Shown here in pieces: positions 9,173 through 17,196 of a stretch of 32,302 nucleotides of DNA (the stretch's first letter is position 1; each line of letters begins with the position of its first letter). The stretch is taken from the NCBI GenBank assembly GCA_030618465.1, contig JAUXDD010000005.1:1-32302 (forward strand), in the 5' to 3' direction. The DNA is from Desulfobacteraceae bacterium (GTDB lineage Bacteria; Desulfobacterota; Desulfobacteria; Desulfobacterales; SURF-7). A program made the position numbers and the translations under genes. The notes below the pieces were generated by a model. That model made no database searches and was not told where the DNA came from. It saw only the letters and a program-made list of their open reading frames with translations.

Positions 9173-9973
9173 ATGAATACCGTGGACATCTTAAAGTTGT
9201 TGAACAAGTCAAACTGCAGGGAATGCAACAAACCGACTTGCCTGGCTTTTGCGGCAGCCGTGTTTAAAGGGGACAAGCATCTGGATGAATGCCCGCACCT
9301 GGATAAAGATATCATTGCGCAGTATGGGAGAAAAACTGAAACGAAGGCGACTGCTGAACAGAATATGGAAAATGCTGTTCAGCAGTTAAGGAAGAAAATT
9401 ACGACGGTTGACCTTTCTTCAGCGGCAAAGAGGGTGGGGGGCAGTTTTTCAGATGGCAAATTAACCATCAAAATTTTCGGTAAGGACTTCAGTATTGATG
9501 CAAACGGGAGCCTCTATTCTGACATTCATATGCATCCGTGGGTAACCGTTCCCATACTCAACTATATAATATCCGGCAAGGGAATCCCTGTCTCGGGGGA
9601 ATGGGTGCCGTTAAGAGAACTGAAAAACGGAAAGACGTGGGGGGCATTTTTCGGTCAGCGCTGTGAGAAACCTTTAAAAGAAGTGGCCGATACCTATACA
9701 GATTTGTTTGAAGACATGATTCACCTGTTTAACGGCCGACAGGTGGAAGATCACTACCAGTCGGATATCTCCCTTGTCTTACACCCACTGCCGAAAGTGC
9801 CCATGCTTATTTGCTACTGGAAACCGGAAGAAGGGCTGGAATCCAGTCTCAACCTGTTTTTCGATTCAACTGCAGAGGATAATCTCTCCATTGAATCTAT
9901 ATACGCTTTGGGTACCGGGCTTGTACGAATGTTTGAAAAGATCAGTCTGCGGCACGGGTATCATAACGGCTAA
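9173..9973 (+). CDS. Fe-S-motif protein with DUF3786-like C-terminal domain
   Basis: N-terminal LLNKSNCRECNKPTCLAFAAAVFKGDKHLDECPHL matches the 4Fe-4S module found in CODH/ACS corrinoid subunits; remainder resembles DUF3786. Starts 3 nt after the preceding stop. Confidence 0.75.
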   Translation: MNTVDILKLLNKSNCRECNKPTCLAFAAAVFKGDKHLDECPHLDKDIIAQYGRKTETKATAEQNMENAVQQLRKKITTVDLSSAAKRVGGSFSDGKLTIKIFGKDFSIDANGSLYSDIHMHPWVTVPILNYIISGKGIPVSGEWVPLRELKNGKTWGAFFGQRCEKPLKEVADTYTDLFEDMIHLFNGRQVEDHYQSDISLVLHPLPKVPMLICYWKPEEGLESSLNLFFDSTAEDNLSIESIYALGTGLVRMFEKISLRHGYHNG

Positions 9974-10028
9974 TCATATTTAATGGTATAAACGCAGCTT
10001 GAGTTTTACCGGCAATCGTTTAATTAAA

Positions 10029-10934
10029 TCATCTAATACTGACTGGTTTTTTTTTATGAGCTCTTTTAAATAGTCGGGTGCACAGGAGTACTGTCATATA
10101 TGTCAAGCCTGCAACAACAATGATTGTCGGCCCGCTTGAAAGTGTCCATGTATAACTGATTGCAAGACCTGCCCCGTTAAATACCATACACAGGAAAACA
10201 GCCAGCGCCATCATATGCCAGAGCCTTTTTGTAAACTGGCCTGCTACGGCAGCCGGTATGGTCAGGAGGGCTATAACCATAACAATTCCAACCACACGTA
10301 CCAGCAGAACAACCGTTAATGCGGTGAGGCATAACAGAACGATATAAAACGCCCCGGAGTGAATACCCCGCAGGCTGGCAAATTCATCATCAAAACATAC
10401 GGCTAAGATCGTATTATAAAAATATACGGAAAAAACGACAACAATAATATCCAGGCATACGACCAGCCACAGATCACTATGGGAAATCAGCAGAATATCA
10501 CCAAAAAGGTAACTGGTGATGTCAAAATATCCGGGTGTTAAATCGATAAACAGGAGACCCGCGGCCATACCTACCGCCCAGAGTGCCCCGATTACCGTAT
10601 CTTCGCGCTGCTCTGCATAAAGGCTTACCAGGCCGATGATAATGGCGGCAATAATAGCAGATATCACAGCTCCATACATCGGATCCATCCATGCCAGCCC
10701 GACACGTTTCTGTAGATAGAGGGCGGCGCCGATACCTCCAAATACACAGTGCGAAATGGCACCGGCCAGATAACTGATTCGGCGGGTAACCACATATGTG
10801 CCGATAATGCCAAATGAAATACTGGCTAAAAGGGATACAGACAAAGCAAGACGAAGAAATTCATTGTCCGGGTCCAGAAGAGCCTGTATGAACTCAATCA
10901 TACTGGTGTCCTCCTTCACTGCATCTGTGGTCAT
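10029..10934 (-). CDS. znuB: Metal (zinc-type) ABC transporter permease, ZnuB-like
   Basis: Multi-TM ABC-3 family sequence (RISYLAGAISHCVFGGIGAALYL; LLTIPAAVAGQFTKRLW); overlaps the upstream ATPase gene. Confidence 0.88.
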   Translation of the reverse strand: MTTDAVKEDTSMIEFIQALLDPDNEFLRLALSVSLLASISFGIIGTYVVTRRISYLAGAISHCVFGGIGAALYLQKRVGLAWMDPMYGAVISAIIAAIIIGLVSLYAEQREDTVIGALWAVGMAAGLLFIDLTPGYFDITSYLFGDILLISHSDLWLVVCLDIIVVVFSVYFYNTILAVCFDDEFASLRGIHSGAFYIVLLCLTALTVVLLVRVVGIVMVIALLTIPAAVAGQFTKRLWHMMALAVFLCMVFNGAGLAISYTWTLSSGPTIIVVAGLTYMTVLLCTRLFKRAHKKKPVSIR

Positions 10935-11652
10935 GTCGGATCATGCACATATCACCGCCATAAATATCTTTGATAATTTCACCGTTTATTTCACTTGTGG
11001 GGTGAACCACAACGCATCGATTTACACAAATCACACTTTTTACTACCTGGGAGACAAATCCCAGGTCATGAGAAACCAGGAGTATGGTCATCCGTTCGTT
11101 CAATTTTTTTAGAATCTCAAATAATGCTTCCTGAACTTCAGGATCAATATTTGTCGTGGGTTCATCGAGCAGCAGCAACTCCGGTTCGCAGCACAATGCC
11201 CGTGCAATCAGAACCCGCTGTCTCTGGCCACCGGAAAGTTCACTGAAAAATCGTTTATTTTGATCGGCCAGTTTGATTTCATCCAGGGCAATCTGTGCTG
11301 CCCGACGATCTTCTTCGGAGTATCTGCCGCCAAAAGAATGACCGAGACGTCCCATCAGCACAACATCCATGACACTGACAGGAAACTTGGTATCAAGATG
11401 CGCATACTGCGGCATATAGCCGATCCGGAGCCTGGATTTTTCAGGGTTTTTTCCGAAAATACGAATTTCTCCGGTATCCGGTTTCAGCAAACCAAGAAGA
11501 AGTTTTAACAGTGTGGATTTCCCACTGCCGTTTGGGCCGACAATACTTGCAAAATCACCATGGTCAATTGTCAGATTGACATTTTCCAGGATGGGATCAT
11601 GTGTATATGAAAAAAAAACATCTTTGAGTACAACATCATGTGGATTTGCCAT
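10894..11652 (-). CDS. znuC: Metal (zinc-type) ABC transporter ATP-binding protein, ZnuC-like
   Basis: Walker A GPNGSGKST, signature LSGGQRQRVLIARAL, Walker B LLLLDEPTTNID. Confidence 0.93.
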   Translation of the reverse strand: MANPHDVVLKDVFFSYTHDPILENVNLTIDHGDFASIVGPNGSGKSTLLKLLLGLLKPDTGEIRIFGKNPEKSRLRIGYMPQYAHLDTKFPVSVMDVVLMGRLGHSFGGRYSEEDRRAAQIALDEIKLADQNKRFFSELSGGQRQRVLIARALCCEPELLLLDEPTTNIDPEVQEALFEILKKLNERMTILLVSHDLGFVSQVVKSVICVNRCVVVHPTSEINGEIIKDIYGGDMCMIRHDHRCSEGGHQYD

Positions 11653-11666
11653 GGATACTTCCTTGA

Positions 11667-12563
11667 TTATCTGTTTTGAAATGCTTTGGCCACTTTATTC
11701 ACCATTTCTTCAAAATTTTTAATATAGTCTCTGGCCATGGGATCAAGCTCAACAACTACACCATTTATAGTGTCGGCAATCTTTTGGGCGGCATTCCGGT
11801 CAAATTGAGGCTGGACAAAAACAATATGGATATTTTCTTTTTTAGCCTTTTTGATCAACCTGGAAAGAGCTTTTCCCTTCGGAGCTTTCCCCTCCATTTC
11901 AATCGCCAGTTGTCTTAAACCATAAGTGTCGGTAAAATAACCAAACGAAGGATGAAAAACAAAAAAAGTCTCCCCCCTGGCGGGTTCCAGAATTTTTTTG
12001 GTTTTACGGTGGAGCCTATCCAGATCATCGATGAATGACTGGTAATTGGCAGCATAACTCTTTCTGCCGACAGGATCATGGCGTACGAGCGCTAAAAATA
12101 TGGTTTCAGCCTGTCTTTTTACCAGCACGGGGCTCAACCAGATATGGGGATCATTTCCACCTGCTTCAGGATGATGGCGGCTGCCTGCCATTTTTCGTAG
12201 TGGTATGTCTTTTCGGGTATCAACGATATGAAGATGTTTTGCCGAATTCTGTATTTTGGGGATCAGTGAATTTTCAAATGGAACACCGATCCTGAAATAT
12301 ATTTTTGCTTTTGCCAGTTGTGACATCTGGTCAGGTGCCGGGGCATATGTTGCCGGGTTTTTTCCAGGTGAAACAATAACATTGACAGAAACACGGCTCC
12401 CCCCGATACGTTCGACAAAGTAAGCCTGCGGTTCAATACTCACAAAAATCGGGACGGTCCCGACACTCTTTTCAGATTCACACACCGCTTCATTACCTGA
12501 TAAGCCGAAGAAGATGATAAATAACAGCTGTAGAATATATCCCACTGGTTTTTCGATATTCAT
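11667..12563 (-). CDS. znuA: Periplasmic metal-binding protein, ZnuA-like
   Basis: Signal peptide; IEPQAYFVERIGGSRVSVNVIVSPGKNPATYAPAPDQMSQLAKAKIYFRIGVPFE; DPHIWLSP; FVFHPSFGYFTDTYGL. Confidence 0.9.
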   Translation of the reverse strand: MNIEKPVGYILQLLFIIFFGLSGNEAVCESEKSVGTVPIFVSIEPQAYFVERIGGSRVSVNVIVSPGKNPATYAPAPDQMSQLAKAKIYFRIGVPFENSLIPKIQNSAKHLHIVDTRKDIPLRKMAGSRHHPEAGGNDPHIWLSPVLVKRQAETIFLALVRHDPVGRKSYAANYQSFIDDLDRLHRKTKKILEPARGETFFVFHPSFGYFTDTYGLRQLAIEMEGKAPKGKALSRLIKKAKKENIHIVFVQPQFDRNAAQKIADTINGVVVELDPMARDYIKNFEEMVNKVAKAFQNR

Positions 12564-12745
12564 CCTTTATCCTTCATAATGATTGTATTAAAAGCGTATA
12601 TTTTTTTCGTGAGTTCTGCAAGCTCTTCATGGGAAATATTTACCTGTTCAAACAACAGGTTTGGGATCGATGCAGTTATTTCTTCCTTTTTAAGGTTATC
12701 AGTAGTTATCATATCCCATAAACGCTCAGGCCGTATTATTATCAT
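12560..12745 (-). CDS. Small ORF translationally coupled to znuA, unknown function
   Basis: ORF track gives 12560..12757 from a TTG; the internal ATG at 12745 is a more likely start (MIIIRPERLWDMITTDNLKKEEITASIPN...). Stop TGA overlaps the znuA ATG as ATGA. Confidence 0.6.
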   Translation of the reverse strand: MIIIRPERLWDMITTDNLKKEEITASIPNLLFEQVNISHEELAELTKKIYAFNTIIMKDKG

Positions 12746-12835
12746 TTTTGTCACCAATACTATAATTTGGAGAAAAGTGATTTTTTAAAAAAAAATATTT
12801 GAATCTGTAACTGGTATACTGTATAGGTAAGGTAA

Positions 12836-12851
12836 AAAAACAGCTGTTTTT
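12836..12851. repeat. Perfect 16-bp palindrome AAAAACAGCTGTTTTT
   Basis: Read directly; about 90 bp upstream of the znu operon leader ORF. Confidence 0.6.
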
Positions 12852-12894
12852 ATTTTCTTCCCTGAAGTTGATCTTCGTCCGGGCATTTGAATCT

Positions 12895-12914
12895 TTACTA
12901 AAACTATTTAGTAA
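12895..12914. repeat. Hairpin TTACTAAA-ACTA-TTTAGTAA
   Basis: Perfect 8-bp inverted repeat with 4-nt spacer in the znu/XRE intergenic region. Confidence 0.6.
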
Positions 12915-13032
12915 TAAGTTTTGGTGTCCGTTTTTTCTGAACCTGCTGCTTTTTGGTGTCTCTGGTTATTCAATGACATACGTTACTGGAAAAATAACAA
13001 AAGTAAAAATAACCTTCTGGAATAATTTATAA

Positions 13033-13061
13033 TTGACCGGATTCTGTTTTGTGTATATACT
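13033..13061 (+). promoter_or_regulatory. Putative sigma70-type promoter for the XRE regulator
   Basis: TTGACC (13033-13038), 17 bp spacer, TATACT (13056-13061), about 75 bp upstream of ATG 13137. Confidence 0.6.
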
Positions 13062-13136
13062 ACGCAAAATCTTTGGAATAATAATTTGTGTCTGAACCGT
13101 AGCGGTTAATATAAACAAACATGGTAGGAGGAAATC

Positions 13137-13544
13137 ATGGTAAAGAAAATCAGCAAGAAGAGGGAGGTTTTGATTAAGATCGGAAAATCCATCCAGTTTT
13201 GGAGGAAACTGGCTGGGCATGACCAGGAAAGTTTTTCCAAGGTTCTTAAAACTGTTCGATCCTATATTTCAAGGATTGAATCTGGTCATTCTGGAATTTC
13301 ATTGAGCAGGATAAGGGAGATCGCTGAAGTTCTGGGCGTCTCCGCATATACACTGCTCAGGGGGGTGCCTGCAAAAGAAGAAGCTGAAGCATTGCTTGAC
13401 CTCTATAAAAATTCTGATTATCAACTCACAAAGGCTGAACTGGAAGATCTGTATTGCTGCCGGTTAAGAGGAAAGGTTTTAACCCGGGATTATTATGTCA
13501 ACCAGCTGTCAATTATCAGATCAGGTATCTATACACAAAAGTAA
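13137..13544 (+). CDS. XRE-family helix-turn-helix regulator
   Basis: LIKIGKSIQFWRKLAGHDQESFSKVLKTVRSYISRIESGHSGISLSRIREIAEVLGVSAYTLLRG is a HTH_3-type domain; SD taggagg upstream. Confidence 0.85.
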   Translation: MVKKISKKREVLIKIGKSIQFWRKLAGHDQESFSKVLKTVRSYISRIESGHSGISLSRIREIAEVLGVSAYTLLRGVPAKEEAEALLDLYKNSDYQLTKAELEDLYCCRLRGKVLTRDYYVNQLSIIRSGIYTQK

Positions 13545-13911
13545 TACTGTTCGCGGAACCGGATATATTGAATTTTCCTGCAAACTTGAAAAAGAGTTAT
13601 TTATTTCTCCTCTCCCCTGCACAACGCAGGGGATGGGATGAAATAAAGGTATCGTCCTGCAAGTACCGTTGCTCGATAATGTTCTGCGTACAAAATCCTC
13701 CTGATTATCCGCATCTCTTTATTGATCCGGGTCTTATCAAATTCTAAACCCTATGTACTGTACTGCCAACTAAAACGGACACATTCCACTATTATATGCA
13801 TACGACAACACCTTAACATCGGGTAAATAATTTTTTTGTTGAAAAAATAAAAGATATATGAGAAAAAATGTATTTTTTTAAATTAATTAATAATGAAAGG
13901 AAAACTATAAC

Positions 13912-14160
13912 ATGTTAATGAGATCAACAGGACTTGGAAAAACCGAATTGGTAGCGCATATTAAAGACTGTAAACCCCAGGGTGATCACCTTATTCTGTA
14001 TGTGGATACATCAGAGCCGGTAAAATGGAAAATCAGGTGTACCCTGACTCTTAAAGATGTAAAAGTACTCATCCCGGTCTGTATGAAATTTTCCATCTTT
14101 GCTTTTATTGCAAATATTCCCAGATGGTTCAGGGAACCCAAGCATCCCGGCGATTTTTAA
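13912..14160 (+). CDS. Small hypothetical protein
   Basis: 82 aa ORF; SD-like gaaagga upstream of ATG; no family recognised. Confidence 0.55.
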   Translation: MLMRSTGLGKTELVAHIKDCKPQGDHLILYVDTSEPVKWKIRCTLTLKDVKVLIPVCMKFSIFAFIANIPRWFREPKHPGDF

Positions 14161-14324
14161 ATCACATGCTTTTTGTTGTTCCAGTGAAAATGGTTTTGAT
14201 ATGATGTTTTCAGATTGCATTTTACATTAAAAACCGGTTGGGTGATTTTTGTATTTAAGCCGGATAAAAAGAGATTTTTTCTGTAAAGACAGAATTATAT
14301 ATAACACTTATTAGGAGGAAAAGA

Positions 14325-15092
14325 ATGGAAATTAAAGGTAAAACAGCTATTATTACTGGTGGTGCCAGCGGTTTGGGAAAAGCAACTGCTCAACGTTTCC
14401 ATCGCATGGGGGCAAAAATTATAATCGCGGATATGAATCCGTTAAATGCAAGCGTGGTTCTGGAAGAGCTTGGCTCAAATGTAGAATTCGTAGAGGTTAA
14501 TGTAACAGATACGGAGCAGGTTACGGCCGCCGTTGATACGGCCATTGAAAAATTCGGTTCTGTTGATATTGTTGTTAACTGTGCAGGAACCGGTATGGCA
14601 ATGAAAACGGTCGGTAAAGATGGGCCCCATGATCTGAATGTTTTCAAGCAGATTGTAGATATTAACCTTATCGGCACATTTGATATGATTCGTCAGGCAG
14701 CCTTTAAAATGCAGGACAATGAACCCAATGAGGAAAGTGAACGCGGCGTAATTGTAAACTGCTCATCTGTTGCCGCTTTTGACGGCCAGATGGGCCAGGT
14801 TTCATATTCTGCATCAAAGGGAGCAGTGGTAGCGATGACACTCACTGTAGCAAGAGATCTGGGCAGATCCGGAATCAGGTGTTGTACAATAACACCGGGT
14901 ACTTTTGACACGCCGCTGATGAGTTTTGTATCTGATGAAGTGCGGGATCAGATGCATGATCTGACACCATTTCCCAAGAGATACGGAAAACCGGATGAGT
15001 TTGCTATGCTGGCACAACAAATCGTTGAAAATCCATTTTTAAATGGTGAGACCATTCGTTTAGACGGAGCTCTTCGTATGCCGCCGAGATAA
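14325..15092 (+). CDS. SDR-family oxidoreductase, 3-hydroxyacyl-CoA dehydrogenase type-2-like
   Basis: TGGASGLG cofactor motif, NCAG, YSASKG catalytic motif, C-terminal [20 protein letters not shown] ttaggagg. Confidence 0.9.
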   Translation: MEIKGKTAIITGGASGLGKATAQRFHRMGAKIIIADMNPLNASVVLEELGSNVEFVEVNVTDTEQVTAAVDTAIEKFGSVDIVVNCAGTGMAMKTVGKDGPHDLNVFKQIVDINLIGTFDMIRQAAFKMQDNEPNEESERGVIVNCSSVAAFDGQMGQVSYSASKGAVVAMTLTVARDLGRSGIRCCTITPGTFDTPLMSFVSDEVRDQMHDLTPFPKRYGKPDEFAMLAQQIVENPFLNGETIRLDGALRMPPR

Positions 15093-15129
15093 ATTTATAA
15101 AAACGCTTTAAATTTAAAGGAAGCTATAC

Positions 15130-15429
15130 ATGGTATCAATTATTGCAACATTGAAAGCACAAAGCGGTCAGGAAGATAAACTAAAAGAGGCATTCCTTGC
15201 AGTTCTTCCCAAAGTTGAACAGGAAGAGGGAACGCTGGCTTACAGTTTCCTTCAATCTCAGGCTGATCCGACACTGTTTATGGTGTATGAACGATACAAA
15301 GACATGGAAGCCTGTATGGCGCATGGTGCAACACCTTATCTTGCCGAGATGTTTGAAGTTATTTTACCCCTTCTTGGAAAAGAACTCGAAGTGGAAATAT
15401 TTGATGAAGTTCAGGCAATAATTAAATAG
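15130..15429 (+). CDS. ABM-domain (antibiotic biosynthesis monooxygenase-like) protein
   Basis: MVSIIATLKAQSGQEDKLKEAFLAVLPKVEQEEGTLAYSFLQSQADPTLFMVYERYKDMEACMAH is typical of the dimeric alpha/beta-barrel ABM fold. Confidence 0.85.
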   Translation: MVSIIATLKAQSGQEDKLKEAFLAVLPKVEQEEGTLAYSFLQSQADPTLFMVYERYKDMEACMAHGATPYLAEMFEVILPLLGKELEVEIFDEVQAIIK

Positions 15430-15496
15430 TTTGCATGACAAATCTGTTTTTTTTTGCAATAGACGGCAGATTTCACAATTTAAGATAATTAAATTT

Positions 15497-15551
15497 AAAC
15501 CAGAACATCTGTAAACGTAGTATCTGTCGTTTACTGGATGTTCTGGTTTTT
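15497..15551 (+). terminator. Strong rho-independent terminator downstream of the SDR/ABM operon
   Basis: AAACCAGAACATCTGTAAACG ... CGTTTACTGGATGTTCTGGTTTTT: about 20-bp stem with one small internal irregularity, then a T-run. Confidence 0.85.
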
Positions 15552-15553
15552 AA

Positions 15554-15634
15554 CTTTTATATGGTAGAGCCGGTATCCAGATGATTTGCGGCGGCGGTGG
15601 TCCTGGTATTGCCGCAGTGGTTGAAGCTGTTTAA
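15554..15634 (+). pseudogene. Probable thiolase C-terminal remnant
   Basis: The open frame between TAA 15551-15553 and TAA 15632-15634 encodes LLYGRAGIQMICGGGGPGIAAVVEAV*, matching the thiolase C-terminal motif of the type YGLQxxCEGGGxxNATIIE. There is no start codon or upstream domain. Confidence 0.65.
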
Positions 15635-15648
15635 ATATTTATAAATAA

Positions 15649-15677
15649 TTGACCTGAAACTCATATTGATATATAAT
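15649..15677 (+). promoter_or_regulatory. Putative sigma70-type promoter for the PAS-GGDEF gene
   Basis: TTGACC (15649-15654), 17 bp spacer, TATAAT (15672-15677); leaves a leader of roughly 120 nt before ATG 15806. Confidence 0.65.
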
Positions 15678-15805
15678 GTGTAATAAAAACCCTGCCCATA
15701 CAAAATAAAATTCACAACATATATTCTCACCGCTCAAACAGCGATGAGCTGATATGAAAAAATGCTGTTAAAATTCTGATTGATAGCGGTTGGCTAATTA
15801 TAGTT

Positions 15806-17032
15806 ATGGAAAACAAAGACAAAGTAAGTGTTTTGGAACAGAAACTTGAAACACAGACCGCTGCGCTTGAAGAGACAAAAAAACAGTTGGGTCAGGCATT
15901 GGAAGAATGTAAGCATTTTGAAAATAAATTTAATACAATACAACATGACCTGGGGAAGCGTATTAATAAACGCGCTGAAAAACTTGAAGAAATAAACGAG
16001 CAGCTGACCTTGGAATTGAATGAAAGAAGAATGATAACAGAATCACTACAGGAAAGTGAACAGCAGTTTCGAACCCTGGTGGACAATATACCCGGAGCCA
16101 TCTACCGGTGTAAGGTGGATGAAGAATGGACAATGGAATTTCTTTCCGATGCCATCCAGGAAATTTCAGGATATTCCGCATTTGATTTTATTGAAAATCG
16201 TGAGCGTTCCTATCGCAGTATTATTCATCATGACGATATTGAAAAATATGAAAAAGCCATACTTGAAGGCATGGATCCGCTGAAGTCCTTTTTCATTGAG
16301 TATCGCATCTTTAATGCTGAGGGGAAAACCCGCTGGATTACGGAAAAAGGACAATGTGTATACAGTGTTGACGGCCAGCCACTCTGGCTGGACGGAGCAA
16401 TCTTTGACGAAAGTGATCGTAAATTTGCCGAGGAAGCATTACAAAAAGCAAATGAGAAACTTAAAAGACAGGCTACGCTGGATGGTTTGACACAGATCGG
16501 CAACCGTCGCAAGTTTGATGAATATCTCGACGAGGAATGGCGACGGATGAAGCGTGAGCATGGTGTCCTTTCTTTGATTTTATGTGATATTGACTATTTC
16601 AAACTTTATAACGACGGTTATGGGCACCAGGCGGGAGACAAATGCCTGCAGGTGGTTGCCCAATTAATAGATTCCGTTTTTAGACGGCCTGCTGATGTGG
16701 TTGCAAGATATGGTGGTGAAGAGTTTGCGATAATTCTGCCGAACACAGATGCCAGGGGAGCTGTATATATGGCGGAATTAATAAAAAAAGAAATGTTAAG
16801 GGTCAATATTGCACATGAATATTCAAAAGTCAGTCAGAGCGTTACCCTGAGCCTGGGAGTTTCAAGTGTGGTGCCTAACCATTTCATTTCAAAAGAAATA
16901 TTTATTAATAAAGCAGATAAAGCGTTATATAAAGCCAAAGAGAACGGGCGTAATAAAGTAGTTTGCTGCAGTGATGTTGATAAAATTACTATTAAACAGA
17001 AGTTTCAGAGACAAGCGCCCTTTTTAGCCTAA
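15806..17032 (+). CDS. Coiled-coil + PAS/PAC + GGDEF diguanylate cyclase
   Basis: N-terminal heptad-rich region, PAS (FRTLVDNIPGAIYRCKVDEEWTMEFLSDAIQEISGYS), PAC, GGDEF domain with RYGGEEFAIIL and I-site RPAD. Confidence 0.92.
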   Translation: MENKDKVSVLEQKLETQTAALEETKKQLGQALEECKHFENKFNTIQHDLGKRINKRAEKLEEINEQLTLELNERRMITESLQESEQQFRTLVDNIPGAIYRCKVDEEWTMEFLSDAIQEISGYSAFDFIENRERSYRSIIHHDDIEKYEKAILEGMDPLKSFFIEYRIFNAEGKTRWITEKGQCVYSVDGQPLWLDGAIFDESDRKFAEEALQKANEKLKRQATLDGLTQIGNRRKFDEYLDEEWRRMKREHGVLSLILCDIDYFKLYNDGYGHQAGDKCLQVVAQLIDSVFRRPADVVARYGGEEFAIILPNTDARGAVYMAELIKKEMLRVNIAHEYSKVSQSVTLSLGVSSVVPNHFISKEIFINKADKALYKAKENGRNKVVCCSDVDKITIKQKFQRQAPFLA

Positions 17033-17196
17033 CCACTTGATTTCTATATTTTTCTCATCCCATTACGGTAAAATTCCTCGCCAACATACCATAAACCTGC
17101 GTATAATCCATAAAAATATTGACGACCGGCTATGTTTATCATTATAGTCTTTCGAATTATTTTTGCGAACACCCTAAGCTTAAGGGATATTAATAA

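Noticed and set aside
13454-13747. 97 aa plus-strand ORF overlapping the XRE gene end
   Set aside because: Out of frame with the supported XRE gene for about 90 bp; no recognisable family; kept only as part of a low-density region.
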